A DNA stretch of 64,000 nucleotides, taken from NCBI RefSeq assembly GCF_029893585.1, contig NZ_JARXYX010000034.1:50426-114425 (forward strand), read 5' to 3'. Each line of letters opens with the position of its first letter. Within the stretch, counting starts at the first letter, position 1. Positions 32,777 through 41,240 of this stretch are shown piece after piece. The notes beneath the pieces were generated by a model. It saw only the letters and a program-made list of their open reading frames with translations. It searched no databases and was not told the DNA's origin. Both the position numbers and the translations under genes were made by a program. The DNA comes from Streptomyces sp. LBL (GTDB lineage: Bacteria; Actinomycetota; Actinomycetes; Streptomycetales; Streptomycetaceae).

Positions 32777-33913
32777 ATGGCCGTCACCGAAACCGAGGAA
32801 CACCAGGCCCTGCGCGCCGCCGTCGCCGCCCTGGGCCGACGCCACGGCCGCAACCACGACCGAGAGGCCCTCTGGGCCGAGGCCGGAAAGCTCGGCTACC
32901 TAGGCGTCAACCTCCCCGAGGCACACGGCGGTGGCGGCGGCGGAATCGCCGAACTCTCCATCGTCCTCGAAGAACTGGGCGCCGCCGGCTGCCCCCTGCT
33001 CATGATGGTCGTCTCCCCGGCGATCTGCGGCACCGTGATCGCCCGCTTCGGTACCGAGGAACAGAAACGCGAGTGGCTCCCCGGACTCGCCGACGGCACC
33101 CGCACCATGGCCTTCGGCATCACCGAACCCGACGCCGGCTCCAACTCCCACCGCATCACCACCACGGCCCACCGCGCCCCGGACACCGGCGACTGGCTGC
33201 TCACCGGCCGCAAGGTCTTCATCTCAGGTGTCGACATAGCCGATGCCACCCTCATCGTCGGCCGCACGGAGGACTCCCGCACCGGCCGGCTCAAGCCCTG
33301 CCTGTTCATCGTCCCCCGCGACGCCCCCGGCTTCGAGCACCGCCAGATCGACATGGAACTGACCGGCGCGGAGAAGCAGTTCGAGCTGACCATGAACGAC
33401 GTACGGCTCCCCGCCGACGCCCTCGTGGGCGACGAGGACGCCGGTCTGCTCCAGCTCTTCGCAGGCCTCAACCCCGAACGCGTCATGACCGCCGCCTTCG
33501 CGATCGGCATGGGCCGTCACGCTCTCGGCCGAGCGGTCGCGTACGCCCGTGACCGCACGGTCTGGAACACCCCCATCGGCGCCCACCAGGCCATCGCCCA
33601 CCCTCTCGCGCAGGCACACATCGATCTCGAACTCGCCCGCCTGATGATGCAGAAGGCCGCCCACCTGTACGACGCCGGCGACGACACCGGCGCCGGCGAG
33701 GCCGCCAACATGGCCAAGTACGCCGCCGGAGAGGCCTGCGTGAAGGCCGTCGACCAGGCCGTGCACACCCTCGGCGGCAACGGCCTCACCCGCGAATTCG
33801 GGCTCGCTTCGCTGATCACGGCCGCCCGCGTGGCCCGTATCGCCCCGGTGAGCCGCGAGATGATTCTCAACTACGTCTCCCACCAGACCCTCGGCCTGCC
33901 CAAGTCGTACTGA
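32777..33913 (+). CDS. Acyl-CoA dehydrogenase
   Basis: The 378-residue flavoprotein has the ACAD pattern: FGTEEQKREWLPGLADG, MAFGITEPDAGSNS, a beta domain with LLTGRKVFISG, and the C-terminal HTLGGNGLTREFGLASLI. It should oxidise a short or branched acyl-CoA in the same pathway as the carboxylase, citronellyl-CoA or isovaleryl-CoA being the family precedents. The ATG at 32777 follows ggagccacagcc. Confidence 0.92.
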   Translation: MAVTETEEHQALRAAVAALGRRHGRNHDREALWAEAGKLGYLGVNLPEAHGGGGGGIAELSIVLEELGAAGCPLLMMVVSPAICGTVIARFGTEEQKREWLPGLADGTRTMAFGITEPDAGSNSHRITTTAHRAPDTGDWLLTGRKVFISGVDIADATLIVGRTEDSRTGRLKPCLFIVPRDAPGFEHRQIDMELTGAEKQFELTMNDVRLPADALVGDEDAGLLQLFAGLNPERVMTAAFAIGMGRHALGRAVAYARDRTVWNTPIGAHQAIAHPLAQAHIDLELARLMMQKAAHLYDAGDDTGAGEAANMAKYAAGEACVKAVDQAVHTLGGNGLTREFGLASLITAARVARIAPVSREMILNYVSHQTLGLPKSY

Positions 33914-33985
33914 GTCCTGCTGAGCCCTACTGAGTCGTCCTGACGAGTCGTACTGACCGAGTGCCGTGTCGCGCGAGGAGGATCC

Positions 33986-34336
33986 ATGATCCGCAGCGAG
34001 TCGCAGACGTCCCGCCCATCCGGCAAGATCCCGCGCCTTCGACTCCGGGAGACCGGCGAACGCTTCGACGCCGCCGAGGCCGCCCGCATCGGCCTGCTGA
34101 CGGCGGCGGGCGACGACGTGGACGCCGTACTCGCACCCATCCTGGACGGCCTCCGCAAAGCCGCACCCCGGGGGCTGGCCGAGACGAAACAGCTGCTCAC
34201 GGCTAGGGTGCTGGAAGCCTTCGACCGGGACGCGGCCGACCTCACCGCGCTCTCGGCCCGGCTGTTCGGCTCCGCCGACGCCCGCGAGGGCATGACGGCC
34301 TTCCTCGAACGACGGGATCCCCCATGGGTGCTGTGA
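33986..34336 (+). pseudogene. Enoyl-CoA hydratase, C-terminal remnant
   Basis: After a good ribosome binding site (gaggagg) the ATG at 33986 gives 116 residues. The first 18 are not family-like; the rest (ETGERFDAAEAARIGLL, APRGLAETKQLL, then FGSADAREGMTAFLERRDP) matches the C-terminal third of crotonase-family hydratases, normally about 260 residues. The CoA-binding core and oxyanion hole are missing, so it cannot be active. The start region of the lost gene seems joined to its end by a deletion. Confidence 0.8.
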
Positions 34337-34983
34337 GCGCGGCCGAACGTGTACCGGGCGAACGTGCACCGGCCGAACGCGTCCCCAAGCAGGACCGCAG
34401 CCGGGCCACCCGGCAACGACTCCTCGAAGCGGCCGTCGCCTGCCTCGCCGAACACGGCTGGGCAGGCTCCACCGTCACCGTCGTCGCCGAACGCGCCGGC
34501 GTCTCCCGCGGCGCCGCCCAGCACCACTTCCCCACCCGCGAGGACCTCTTCACGGCAGCGGTCGAGTACGTCGCCGAGGAACGCTCCACCGCCACGCGCG
34601 CCCTGTTCCCCCAGGGCGTGCAGGGCGCGCAGGGCGGTGGAGCGCCCGGCGACCGCCACGCGGTCGTCTCCGCGCTCGTCGACCTCTACACCGGCCCCCT
34701 CTTCCGCGCCGCCCTCCACCTCTGGGTCGCCGCCTCCAATGAGGAGCAACTACGGCCACGGGTAACGGAGTTGGAGGCCCGCGTCGGCCGCGAGACCCAC
34801 CGGACAGCGGTCGACCTGCTCGGCGCCGACGAGTCCCGCCCCGGCGTACGCGAGACCGTCCAGGGCCTGCTGGACATGGCCCGGGGCCTGGGCCTCGCCA
34901 ACCTGCTCACGGACGACACCGGGCGGCGAGAAAGGGTCGTGGCGCAGTGGGTGGAGATCCTGGACACGGTCCTCAGGGACTGA
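34324..34983 (+). CDS. TetR-family regulator of the acyl-CoA operon
   Basis: The 219-residue regulator has an N-terminal TetR helix-turn-helix (QRLLEAAVACLAEHGWAGST, then VVAERAGVSRGAAQHHFPTR) and a helical ligand domain. Its start overlaps the end of the hydratase remnant by 13 bp, so it is the last gene of the catabolic operon and the likely local repressor responding to acyl-CoA. The GVQGAQGGGAPGD loop is a local low-complexity insertion. Confidence 0.9.
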   Translation: MGAVSAAERVPGERAPAERVPKQDRSRATRQRLLEAAVACLAEHGWAGSTVTVVAERAGVSRGAAQHHFPTREDLFTAAVEYVAEERSTATRALFPQGVQGAQGGGAPGDRHAVVSALVDLYTGPLFRAALHLWVAASNEEQLRPRVTELEARVGRETHRTAVDLLGADESRPGVRETVQGLLDMARGLGLANLLTDDTGRRERVVAQWVEILDTVLRD

Positions 34984-35060
34984 CCCGCCGTCCTCAGCGA
35001 CTGACCCGCCGCCCTCAGGGACTGAGTCACCCTCGGGGACTGACCCGCCCTCAGGGACTG
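34977..35060. repeat. Degenerate tandem repeats between tetR and pdxH
   Basis: Four to five copies of a 17-22-bp unit (ggactgacccgccctca and variants) begin at the tetR stop codon and reach the pdxH stop on the other strand. They separate the two convergent genes. Confidence 0.85.
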
Positions 35061-35734
35061 AGCCGCTCCACCCGCCAACTCCCGTCCGCCTCCGCCACGT
35101 ACCGCAACCGGTCGTGCAGCCGGTTCTCGCGGCCCTGCCAGAACTCCACGGTCCGCGGCGCCACCCGGAAACCACCCCAGTGCGGCGGCACCGGCACCCG
35201 CTCGCCCTCCGGATAACGGGCCAGCAGCTCCGCGTACGCCGCGTCCAGCCCGTCGCGGCCCGCGATCACCGACGACTGCCCGCTCGCCCAGGCACCCAAC
35301 TGCGAGCCGTGCGGGCGGGTACGGAAGTACGCGGCGGTCTCGTCCCGGCCGGTGCGCCGGGCGACGCCCGTCACGATGACCTGCCGGGCCATCGGATGCC
35401 AGGGGAACAACAACGCGACGTGCGGATTCCCCGCCAGGTCGCGGGCTTTGCGGGAGTCGTAGTTGGTGTAGAAGACGAAGCCCTGATCATCGAAGTGCTT
35501 CAACAGCACCGTACGAGAACTGGGCCGGCCCTCGGTGTCCGCCGTGGAGACGATCATGGCGTTCGGCTCGAACAACCGGCCCTCCGTCGCGGCCTGCTGG
35601 AACCAGCGCGCGAACTGCTCCACGGGGGCGGCGGCCAGGTCGGTCTCGGCGAACCCTTCCGCCCGGTACTGCTTGCGCATCGAGGCGGGATCGATCGAGG
35701 CGGGATCGGTGGAGACGGCGTCTGGGTCGTTCAC
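35051..35734 (-). CDS. pdxH: Pyridoxamine 5-prime-phosphate oxidase
   Basis: The 227-residue protein matches PdxH, the FMN enzyme that makes pyridoxal phosphate. Signature parts are MRKQYRAEGFAETDLAAAP, MIVSTADTEGRPSSRTVLLK, FYTNYDSRKARDLAGNPHVA and the C-terminal WGGFRVAPRTVEFWQGRENR with LHDRLRY. The GTG at 35734 is the likely start; the first residues carry a small STDPAS/IDPAS repeat. It diverges from citrate synthase. Confidence 0.95.
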   Translation of the reverse strand: MNDPDAVSTDPASIDPASMRKQYRAEGFAETDLAAAPVEQFARWFQQAATEGRLFEPNAMIVSTADTEGRPSSRTVLLKHFDDQGFVFYTNYDSRKARDLAGNPHVALLFPWHPMARQVIVTGVARRTGRDETAAYFRTRPHGSQLGAWASGQSSVIAGRDGLDAAYAELLARYPEGERVPVPPHWGGFRVAPRTVEFWQGRENRLHDRLRYVAEADGSWRVERLSP

Positions 35735-36029
35735 GGGGTCATCCTGCCGTATCCAAGGCGACCGCACGGGAAGGTGGCACTGAGTGCCGCAAGGGCTGCC
35801 CAAAGGTGGCACTCGGAGTTATGGTGAGAGGCCATCCCGGGTGAGGTGACCGCCGACCGCACGGGGCATCACCGGGGTGACCGCCAGGACCGCCAGGACC
35901 GCCAGGACCGCCAGGACCGCGAGTCCCGCACCGACCGTGGATCCACCGATGCCACACCGGCACCACGCCCTACACCACAGCGACGCCACACCGGCGCCAC
36001 CTGCCGCCCACATCATGAGGAGCCGCCTG
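35735..36029. promoter_or_regulatory. Divergent region pdxH / citrate synthase, with palindrome and 9-bp repeats
   Basis: The 295-bp gap holds a perfect 6-bp-arm palindrome, ggcactgagtgcc (35776-35788), and a related copy, aaaggtggcactcggagtt (35802-35820), both preceded by aaggt. Farther toward citrate synthase are four perfect 9-bp repeats, ccgccagga (35881-35916). The two similar sites suggest a shared operator. No small gene is supported. Confidence 0.55.
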
Positions 36030-37139
36030 ATGTCCGACTTCGTACCCGGACTCGAAGGAGTCATCGCGTTCGAAACGGAGATCGCCGAACCGGACAAGGA
36101 AGGCGGCGCCCTGCGATACCGGGGCGTCGACATCGAGGACCTGGTCGGCCACGTCTCGTTCGGCAATGTCTGGGGCCTGCTCGTCGACGGCGCCTTCAAC
36201 CCCGGCCTGCCGCCCGCCGAACCCTTCCCGATCCCCGTCCACTCCGGCGACATCCGCGTCGACGTCCAGTCCGCGCTCGCCATGCTCGCCCCCGTCTGGG
36301 GCCTGAAACCCCTGTTGGACATCGACGCCGAACAGGCCCGTGCCGACCTGGCCCGAGCCGCCGTCATGGCCCTCTCCTACGTCGCCCAGTCCGCCCGCGG
36401 CCAGGGCCGGCCCATGGTCCCGCAGCGCGAGATCGACAAGGCCCAGTCCGTCGTCGAACGCTTCATGATCCGCTGGCGCGGCGAGCCGGACCCCAAGCAC
36501 GTCGCGGCGGTCGACGCCTACTGGACCTCGGCGGCCGAACACGGCATGAACGCCTCCACCTTCACCGCACGCGTGATCGCGTCCACCGGCGCCGACGTGG
36601 CCGCGGCCCTGTCCGGCGCCGTGGGAGCCATGTCCGGCCCCCTGCACGGCGGCGCCCCCTCCCGCGTCCTGCACATGATCGAGGAGATCGAACGCACCGG
36701 CGACGCCGAGGCCTACGTCAAGCAGGCCCTCGACAAGGGCGAACGCCTCATGGGCTTCGGTCACCGCGTCTACCGCGCCGAGGACCCCCGCGCCCGCGTC
36801 CTTCGCCGCACCGCCCGCGAACTCGGCGCCCCCCGCTTCGAGATCGCCGAGGCGCTGGAGAAGGCCGCCCTCGCCGAACTCCACGCCCGCCGCCCCGACC
36901 GCGTCCTGGCGACCAACGTCGAGTTCTGGGCCGCGATCATGCTCGACTTCGCCGAGGTCCCGGCCCACATGTTCACCTCGATGTTCACCTGCGCACGCAC
37001 GGCAGGCTGGTCGGCCCACATCCTCGAACAGAAGCGCACCGGCCGCCTGGTCCGCCCGTCGGCCCGCTACATCGGTCCGGGCACCCGCGACCCGCGGGAG
37101 GTCGAGGGCTACGACGCCACGACGGCGATCGCGCACTGA
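36030..37139 (+). CDS. citA: Citrate synthase (type 2-like)
   Basis: The 369-residue enzyme condenses oxaloacetate and acetyl-CoA. It has LRYRGVDIEDLVGHVSFGNV at the start, the catalytic-histidine regions EHGMNASTFTARVIAST and GPLHGGAPSRVLHMI, LMGFGHRVYRAEDPRARVLR, and TSMFTCARTAGWSAHILEQ near the end. The ATG at 36030 follows gaggagccg. The shortness and actinobacterial pattern suggest the secondary citrate synthase rather than the main one, but this was not tested. Confidence 0.93.
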   Translation: MSDFVPGLEGVIAFETEIAEPDKEGGALRYRGVDIEDLVGHVSFGNVWGLLVDGAFNPGLPPAEPFPIPVHSGDIRVDVQSALAMLAPVWGLKPLLDIDAEQARADLARAAVMALSYVAQSARGQGRPMVPQREIDKAQSVVERFMIRWRGEPDPKHVAAVDAYWTSAAEHGMNASTFTARVIASTGADVAAALSGAVGAMSGPLHGGAPSRVLHMIEEIERTGDAEAYVKQALDKGERLMGFGHRVYRAEDPRARVLRRTARELGAPRFEIAEALEKAALAELHARRPDRVLATNVEFWAAIMLDFAEVPAHMFTSMFTCARTAGWSAHILEQKRTGRLVRPSARYIGPGTRDPREVEGYDATTAIAH

Positions 37140-37830
37140 TTCCCACCTGCATCAGCCCCCCAACGCAGGCCCCCAACGCAGCCCCCCAACGCAGGCGACC
37201 CGCGAACTCGAGGTCTCCCCGCCTGACGGCGGAGAAGCCGGCCGGACGTACCGGCGAGCTCGCGGGTCGGGTGACTGCTTGGGATTGGGCCGGCTGCAAC
37301 GCGTCGTTCACGCGCTGGTCCGGCACCGCACTCAGTGTGGTGACGGGCGCTAGCCCGCAGCCACCTCGCACGTCCGGGTTTCATACATGTACCCGATCAC
37401 CTCCTTTCTCAGCGTGAGAACACCTTAAGAAGAGGCCGGGCACGGGATCAACCGATTTTCTGGGATGTCGGCTGTGCCGGTTCCGGCCGACTGCTGTACC
37501 CGTATCTGCCGGCCCGCTGCGGGACCCGAAGATTCTGGTGGCGGACGTTGATCCGGCCCGCCGGTGAGGATCGAGATCGAAGTGTGGGGGAGAAGGGTGC
37601 CGGTGCCGGGTCCGAACTGCGCCGGGGGGCGACCGTGGTCTCTGGGTTGACCTGGGGTTTCTGTGGGTTTTCGGCGGCTCTGGGCGGGCTCGGGTGCGTT
37701 TCCGGCGTACAACGATTTTCTTAATCTTGCGGGAACACGATGTGCGCTGCGTCACGTTCCAGTTGAATGATTGTTAGTGAGCGAACCGATGTGCGGTACG
37801 TGCGGACGTGGCAGCCTGCAGGGGGTCCAG
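37140..37830. other. Long gap after citrate synthase: repeats, a candidate micro-ORF and the PAS-gene promoter
   Basis: Three imperfect 14-bp repeats (ccccaacgcag core) lie at 37154-37195. The middle contains the micro-ORF described separately. From about 37390 on, the sequence is AT-richer than coding DNA, with runs such as gattttcttaatcttg, and probably carries the promoter for the PAS gene. A hairpin of moderate quality (gacgcgttgcagccgg region, minus strand) was seen but not scored. No larger gene is supported. Confidence 0.5.
37350..37388 (-). CDS. Candidate 12-residue micro-ORF with an extended Shine-Dalgarno
   Basis: On the minus strand AGAAAGGAGGTGATC lies 6 bp before an ATG at 37388 that encodes MYETRTCEVAAG and a stop. 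The 15-base match is the exact complement of the 16S rRNA 3-prime end, which is far longer than any ordinary Streptomyces ribosome binding site. The coding part is too short to judge by codon use. A second ATG at 37384 opens another frame of 91 residues that is not protein-like. No gene follows on this strand before citrate synthase, which is on the opposite strand. Confidence 0.35.
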   Translation of the reverse strand: MYETRTCEVAAG

Positions 37831-39237
37831 GTGAGTGCTTCCCGGCATAGTGGGACCACCGACGAGATCGGGCCGGACGAGCCCGAGCGGGACGGCCCGG
37901 AGGGTTCGGACGGCTCGGATCTACTGGCCGCGCTGCTCGACGGGATGGACGCGGCCCTGTGCGCCTTCGACGCGGACGGGGTGGTGACGCACTGGAACCG
38001 TGAGGCGGAGCGGATCCTCGGCTGGACCGCCGAGGAGGCCGTGGGACGGCGCGGCTTCGCCGGGTGGGCGGTGCGCAGCGCCGACGCGGAGGAGGTCGAG
38101 GGGCGGCTGCTGTCCGTGATGCATGCCTCCGGGAGGCAGGTGCACGAGTTCGCGCTGCTGACCAAGGACGGCGGCCGGGTGCTGGTGCGGACGCAGTCGG
38201 CGGCCGTGCGAGGGCCCGACGGGAAGCCGGCCGGGGTGTACTGCGCGTTCAGCGAGGTGCACACGCAGATCGACCTGGAGCGGTCGATCGCGCTGAGTGA
38301 GGCGTTGTTCGAGAACGCGTCCTGGGGTGTCGTGCTCGTCGACGTCGATCTGCGGCCCGTCGTGGTCAACGCGCACGCGGCCCGGGCGCTGGGCATCGGG
38401 CGTACGTCCGCGCTGGGGCGGCCGCTCGGTGATCTGCTCGTGCAGGGTGTGGAGGAGTTGGAGGGCGCGCTCGCGCATGTGCTGGCCGAGGGCGCGCCGC
38501 CGGCGCCCGCCGAGATCTGGGTGAGTGTGCGTACCCCGGAGGGTGAGAAGCGGCGTTGCTGGCGCTGCGGGTTCGTCCGGCTGGCTTCGCCGCTCGCGGA
38601 GGAGCCCGTGCCGTTGGGCGTGGGCTGGCTCTTCGAGGACGTCACGGAGGCCAAGCAGGGCGAGCAGGAGGCGTCGCTGCTGCGGTTCCGGGCGAACCAG
38701 CTGCACCGGGCCGCGCGGGCCGCCGCCGAGTGCGAGGACCCGCGGGAGGCGGCCACCGTCCATCTCGACTTCGCGCTCGCCGGCTTTGCCGACCACGCGC
38801 TGATCGACCGGGTCGCGGGCGGTGCGGTGGCTGACGAGGAGGCGACGGGGCCGGTACGGCTGGTACGGGTCGCCGCGACGCCCTCCGGGGCGCCCGGGCC
38901 GAGTCCGCTGACCGGGGAGGCGGGGCTGCCGGTGCGGTATGCGGAGGGGCATCCGGCGTTGCAGTGCGTGGACCGGATCGGGGCCGTGCGGGCGAGTGTG
39001 GGGGCCGTGTCGGCGGAGGAGGCACGGGAGTGGGCGCTGGCCCGGCAGTGGCCGGGGGATGTGGTGCACGCACTGTGCGCGGTGCTGCGGAGTCGGGGGC
39101 GGACGCTCGGGGTCGTGACGTTTCTGCGGGGGGCCGGGCGGAGTCAGTTCGAGCGTGGGGACGCGGTGTACGCGGAGGACGTGGCCGTGCGGATCGCCTG
39201 TGCGTTGGATCTGGGCGAGGTGGTGGGCCGGAGGTAG
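37831..39237 (+). CDS. PAS-domain sensor/regulatory protein without output domain
   Basis: The GTG at 37831 (gggggtcca upstream) gives 468 residues; earlier GTG and TTG codons at 37777 and 37771 are in frame but lack a ribosome site. Two PAS domains are clear: DAALCAFDADGVVTHWNREA with ERILGWTAEEAVGRRGF (about residues 35-140), and SEALFENASWGVVLVDVDLR (about 165-290). The C-terminal region to 468 is GAF-like at best and holds no kinase, phosphatase or DNA-binding domain that can be recognised. Ligand and partner are unknown. Confidence 0.8.
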   Translation: MSASRHSGTTDEIGPDEPERDGPEGSDGSDLLAALLDGMDAALCAFDADGVVTHWNREAERILGWTAEEAVGRRGFAGWAVRSADAEEVEGRLLSVMHASGRQVHEFALLTKDGGRVLVRTQSAAVRGPDGKPAGVYCAFSEVHTQIDLERSIALSEALFENASWGVVLVDVDLRPVVVNAHAARALGIGRTSALGRPLGDLLVQGVEELEGALAHVLAEGAPPAPAEIWVSVRTPEGEKRRCWRCGFVRLASPLAEEPVPLGVGWLFEDVTEAKQGEQEASLLRFRANQLHRAARAAAECEDPREAATVHLDFALAGFADHALIDRVAGGAVADEEATGPVRLVRVAATPSGAPGPSPLTGEAGLPVRYAEGHPALQCVDRIGAVRASVGAVSAEEAREWALARQWPGDVVHALCAVLRSRGRTLGVVTFLRGAGRSQFERGDAVYAEDVAVRIACALDLGEVVGRR

Positions 39238-39291
39238 GCCCCGGGTGGGTGGTCGGTACTGGCTGGGGATTGGCCCCGGGTGGGTGGTCGG
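39237..39291. repeat. 20-bp direct repeat after the PAS gene
   Basis: The sequence ggccccgggtgggtggtcgg occurs at 39237-39256 and 39272-39291 (period 35), starting on the last base of the stop codon. Further ggccggtggtcgg variants follow to about 39335 between these convergent genes. Confidence 0.85.
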
Positions 39292-39338
39292 ACCCGGCCG
39301 GTGGTCGGCGCCGGCCGGGGGCGGATCCCGGCCGGCGG

Positions 39339-40094
39339 TCAGTGCTGCCAGAAGATCCGCTCTCCGTATTTCTCGAGCACCCGCCCGTTCCATTCGTGTC
39401 CCCCGTCGACGTTCCCCGACCGCAGGAGCGGGGGCTCGATGCCCCGGTCGGCCAGACTTCCGGCTGCCGTGGCCATGACCGCCTGGAGGATGGCCGAGGT
39501 GACGACGGTGGAGGCGGGGGCGAAGGGTGCGGGGACGGCGTCGAGGGTGAGTTCCGCGTCGCCGATCGCGATCTTGGAGTCGAGGACGACGTCGCAGTGG
39601 TCCTTCAGGTACGTGCCGGAGGCGTGCCGGGAGCTCGTCTCGGCGGCGTAGGCCACCGACGTGACGCCGATGACCCGTACGCCCAGGGCGCGGGCGCTCA
39701 TGGCCATCTCGACGGGGAGTGCGTTGCGGCCGCTCAGGGAGATGATCACCAGGGTGTCGCCCGCGCGGAGGGGTGAGGAGTTCAGGACGGCGCTCGCGAG
39801 GCCGTCGACGCGTTCCAGGGCCGAGCCGAGGGTGGCCGGCATGACGTCGACGCCGACGACACCGGGGACGGTCAGCAGGTTCATCAGGGCGAGGCCGCCC
39901 GCGCGGTAGACGATGTCCTGGGCGGCGAGCGAGGAGTGCCCGGCGCCGAAGGCGAACAGACGGCCGCCGGAGGTCACGGTGTCGGCGAGGAGGTTCCCGG
40001 CCGCCTCGATGGACGAGGCCTCCTCGTCCCGGGCCCGCTGCAGCAGGCCGATCGCGGCGTCGAAGAACTGACCGGACAGCGTGCCGTCGCTCAT
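39339..40094 (-). CDS. SIS-domain protein of the UPF0309 type
   Basis: The 251-residue protein has a sugar-isomerase (SIS) fold: GGRLFAFGAGHSSLAAQDIV, then GDTLVIISLSGRNALPVEMA, and a C-terminal GNVDGGHEWNGRVLEKYGER. It matches the UPF0309 family, for which a phosphosugar-handling role is assumed but unproven. A long palindrome lies 27 bp before its start, so it is probably under a dedicated repressor. Confidence 0.88.
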   Translation of the reverse strand: MSDGTLSGQFFDAAIGLLQRARDEEASSIEAAGNLLADTVTSGGRLFAFGAGHSSLAAQDIVYRAGGLALMNLLTVPGVVGVDVMPATLGSALERVDGLASAVLNSSPLRAGDTLVIISLSGRNALPVEMAMSARALGVRVIGVTSVAYAAETSSRHASGTYLKDHCDVVLDSKIAIGDAELTLDAVPAPFAPASTVVTSAILQAVMATAAGSLADRGIEPPLLRSGNVDGGHEWNGRVLEKYGERIFWQH

Positions 40095-40419
40095 GCGGGC
40101 CCCTTCGGAGCGTCAGGGTGGATCCAGATGGATCCATCTGGATCGGGGTGGATCGGGGTGAGGCGTCTGTGCCGCGGATCACGGTGCGGTCTGGACCAGT
40201 GGGATGTCAATACGGCCGGGGGGTGGTTCACCCCCGAGTGCAAGCCCCCGGACTGCGGCATCACGCCGATCCTGTGGTGCGGTTTCTCCGCGTAACGTCT
40301 GGGTCTCCACGGCACGGCACGGTTGTCGGTGGTATCCGGCAGAATTGGTTCCAGGGCCAGCGCCAGCGCACGAGCCGCGAAGCTGTCTTGCTTCCGGCGG
40401 ATCTCATCAAGGGGCACGT
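40095..40419. promoter_or_regulatory. Divergent region SIS gene / dmdR1 with a 24-bp perfect palindrome
   Basis: The palindrome occupies 40121-40144 (core ccagatggatccatctgg) and is followed by ggatcggggtggatcgggg direct repeats. It sits close to the SIS start, as an operator would. The rest, to 40419, should contain the dmdR1 promoter; no iron-box was recognised with confidence. Possible coding frames here are shadows. Confidence 0.6.
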
Positions 40420-41112
40420 ATGTCCGGACTGATCGACACCACGGAGATGTATCTCCGCACCATCCTTGAGCTGGAGGAGGAAGGTGTGGTCCCCATGCGC
40501 GCCCGGATCGCCGAGCGACTCGACCAGAGCGGGCCGACGGTCAGCCAGACGGTGGCGCGGATGGAGCGGGACGGCCTGGTGTCCGTCGCGACCGACCGTC
40601 ACCTGGAGCTCACCGACGAGGGCCGCCGGCTGGCCACGCGTGTGATGCGCAAGCACCGCCTCGCGGAATGCCTCCTCGTCGACGTGATCGGTCTGGAGTG
40701 GGAGCAGGTGCACGCCGAGGCGTGTCGCTGGGAGCACGTGATGAGCGAGGCCGTCGAGCGCCGTGTCCTGGAGCTGCTCCGGCACCCCACCGAGTCGCCG
40801 TACGGCAATCCGATCCCCGGTCTGGAGGAGCTCGGCGAGAAGGACGGCGCGGATCCGTTCCTGGACGAGGGCATGGTGTCGCTGTCGGATCTCGATCCGG
40901 GCATCGACGGCAAGACGGTCGTGGTGCGCCGGATCGGCGAGCCGATCCAGACGGACGCGCAGCTGATGTACACGCTGCGCCGGGCGGGTGTGCAGCCCGG
41001 TTCGGTGGTGAGCGTGACGGAGTCGGCGGGCGGTGTGCTGGTGGGCAGTGGCGGCGAGGCTGCCGAGCTGGCGTCGGCCGTGGCCTCGCACGTGTTCGTC
41101 GCCAAACGCTGA
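40420..41112 (+). CDS. dmdR1: DtxR-family iron-dependent regulator DmdR1
   Basis: The 230-residue protein is a DtxR/IdeR repressor: MSGLIDTTEMYLRTILELEE, the DNA helix LDQSGPTVSQTVARMERDGL, the metal and dimer region RKHRLAECLLVDVIGLEW with HAEACRWEHVMS, and the SH3-like end. With ferrous iron it represses siderophore genes. The ATG at 40420 (MSGLIDTT) agrees with known family starts. In S. coelicolor the gene overlaps an antiparallel gene named adm; a similar antisense frame exists here. Confidence 0.95.
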   Translation: MSGLIDTTEMYLRTILELEEEGVVPMRARIAERLDQSGPTVSQTVARMERDGLVSVATDRHLELTDEGRRLATRVMRKHRLAECLLVDVIGLEWEQVHAEACRWEHVMSEAVERRVLELLRHPTESPYGNPIPGLEELGEKDGADPFLDEGMVSLSDLDPGIDGKTVVVRRIGEPIQTDAQLMYTLRRAGVQPGSVVSVTESAGGVLVGSGGEAAELASAVASHVFVAKR

Positions 41113-41240
41113 CCGCAAGTACGGATCGTCAGCACGGCCCGCAAGCGCTGAGCGGAAACGCGGCCCGCAAGCGCTGAGCGGAAGCGGCGAACGCAAGTGC
41201 GGAACCCAAGCGCTGTGCCGTTTTCCCAGGAGGCCGTCAA
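40599..41240 (-). CDS. Antisense ORF opposite dmdR1 (possible Adm homologue)
   Basis: On the minus strand an ATG at 41240 opens 213 residues covering most of dmdR1. The product is Ser/Arg-rich and would normally be dismissed as a shadow. It is listed because a published S. coelicolor study reported that the antiparallel Adm protein opposite dmdR1 is expressed and affects siderophore and antibiotic production. Nothing in the sequence itself proves translation here, and no clear ribosome site was identified. Confidence 0.3.
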   Translation of the reverse strand: MTASWENGTALGFRTCVRRFRSALAGRVSAQRLRAVLTIRTCGQRLATNTCEATADASSAASPPLPTSTPPADSVTLTTEPGCTPARRSVYISCASVWIGSPIRRTTTVLPSMPGSRSDSDTMPSSRNGSAPSFSPSSSRPGIGLPYGDSVGCRSSSRTRRSTASLITCSQRHASACTCSHSRPITSTRRHSARRCLRITRVASRRPSSVSSR

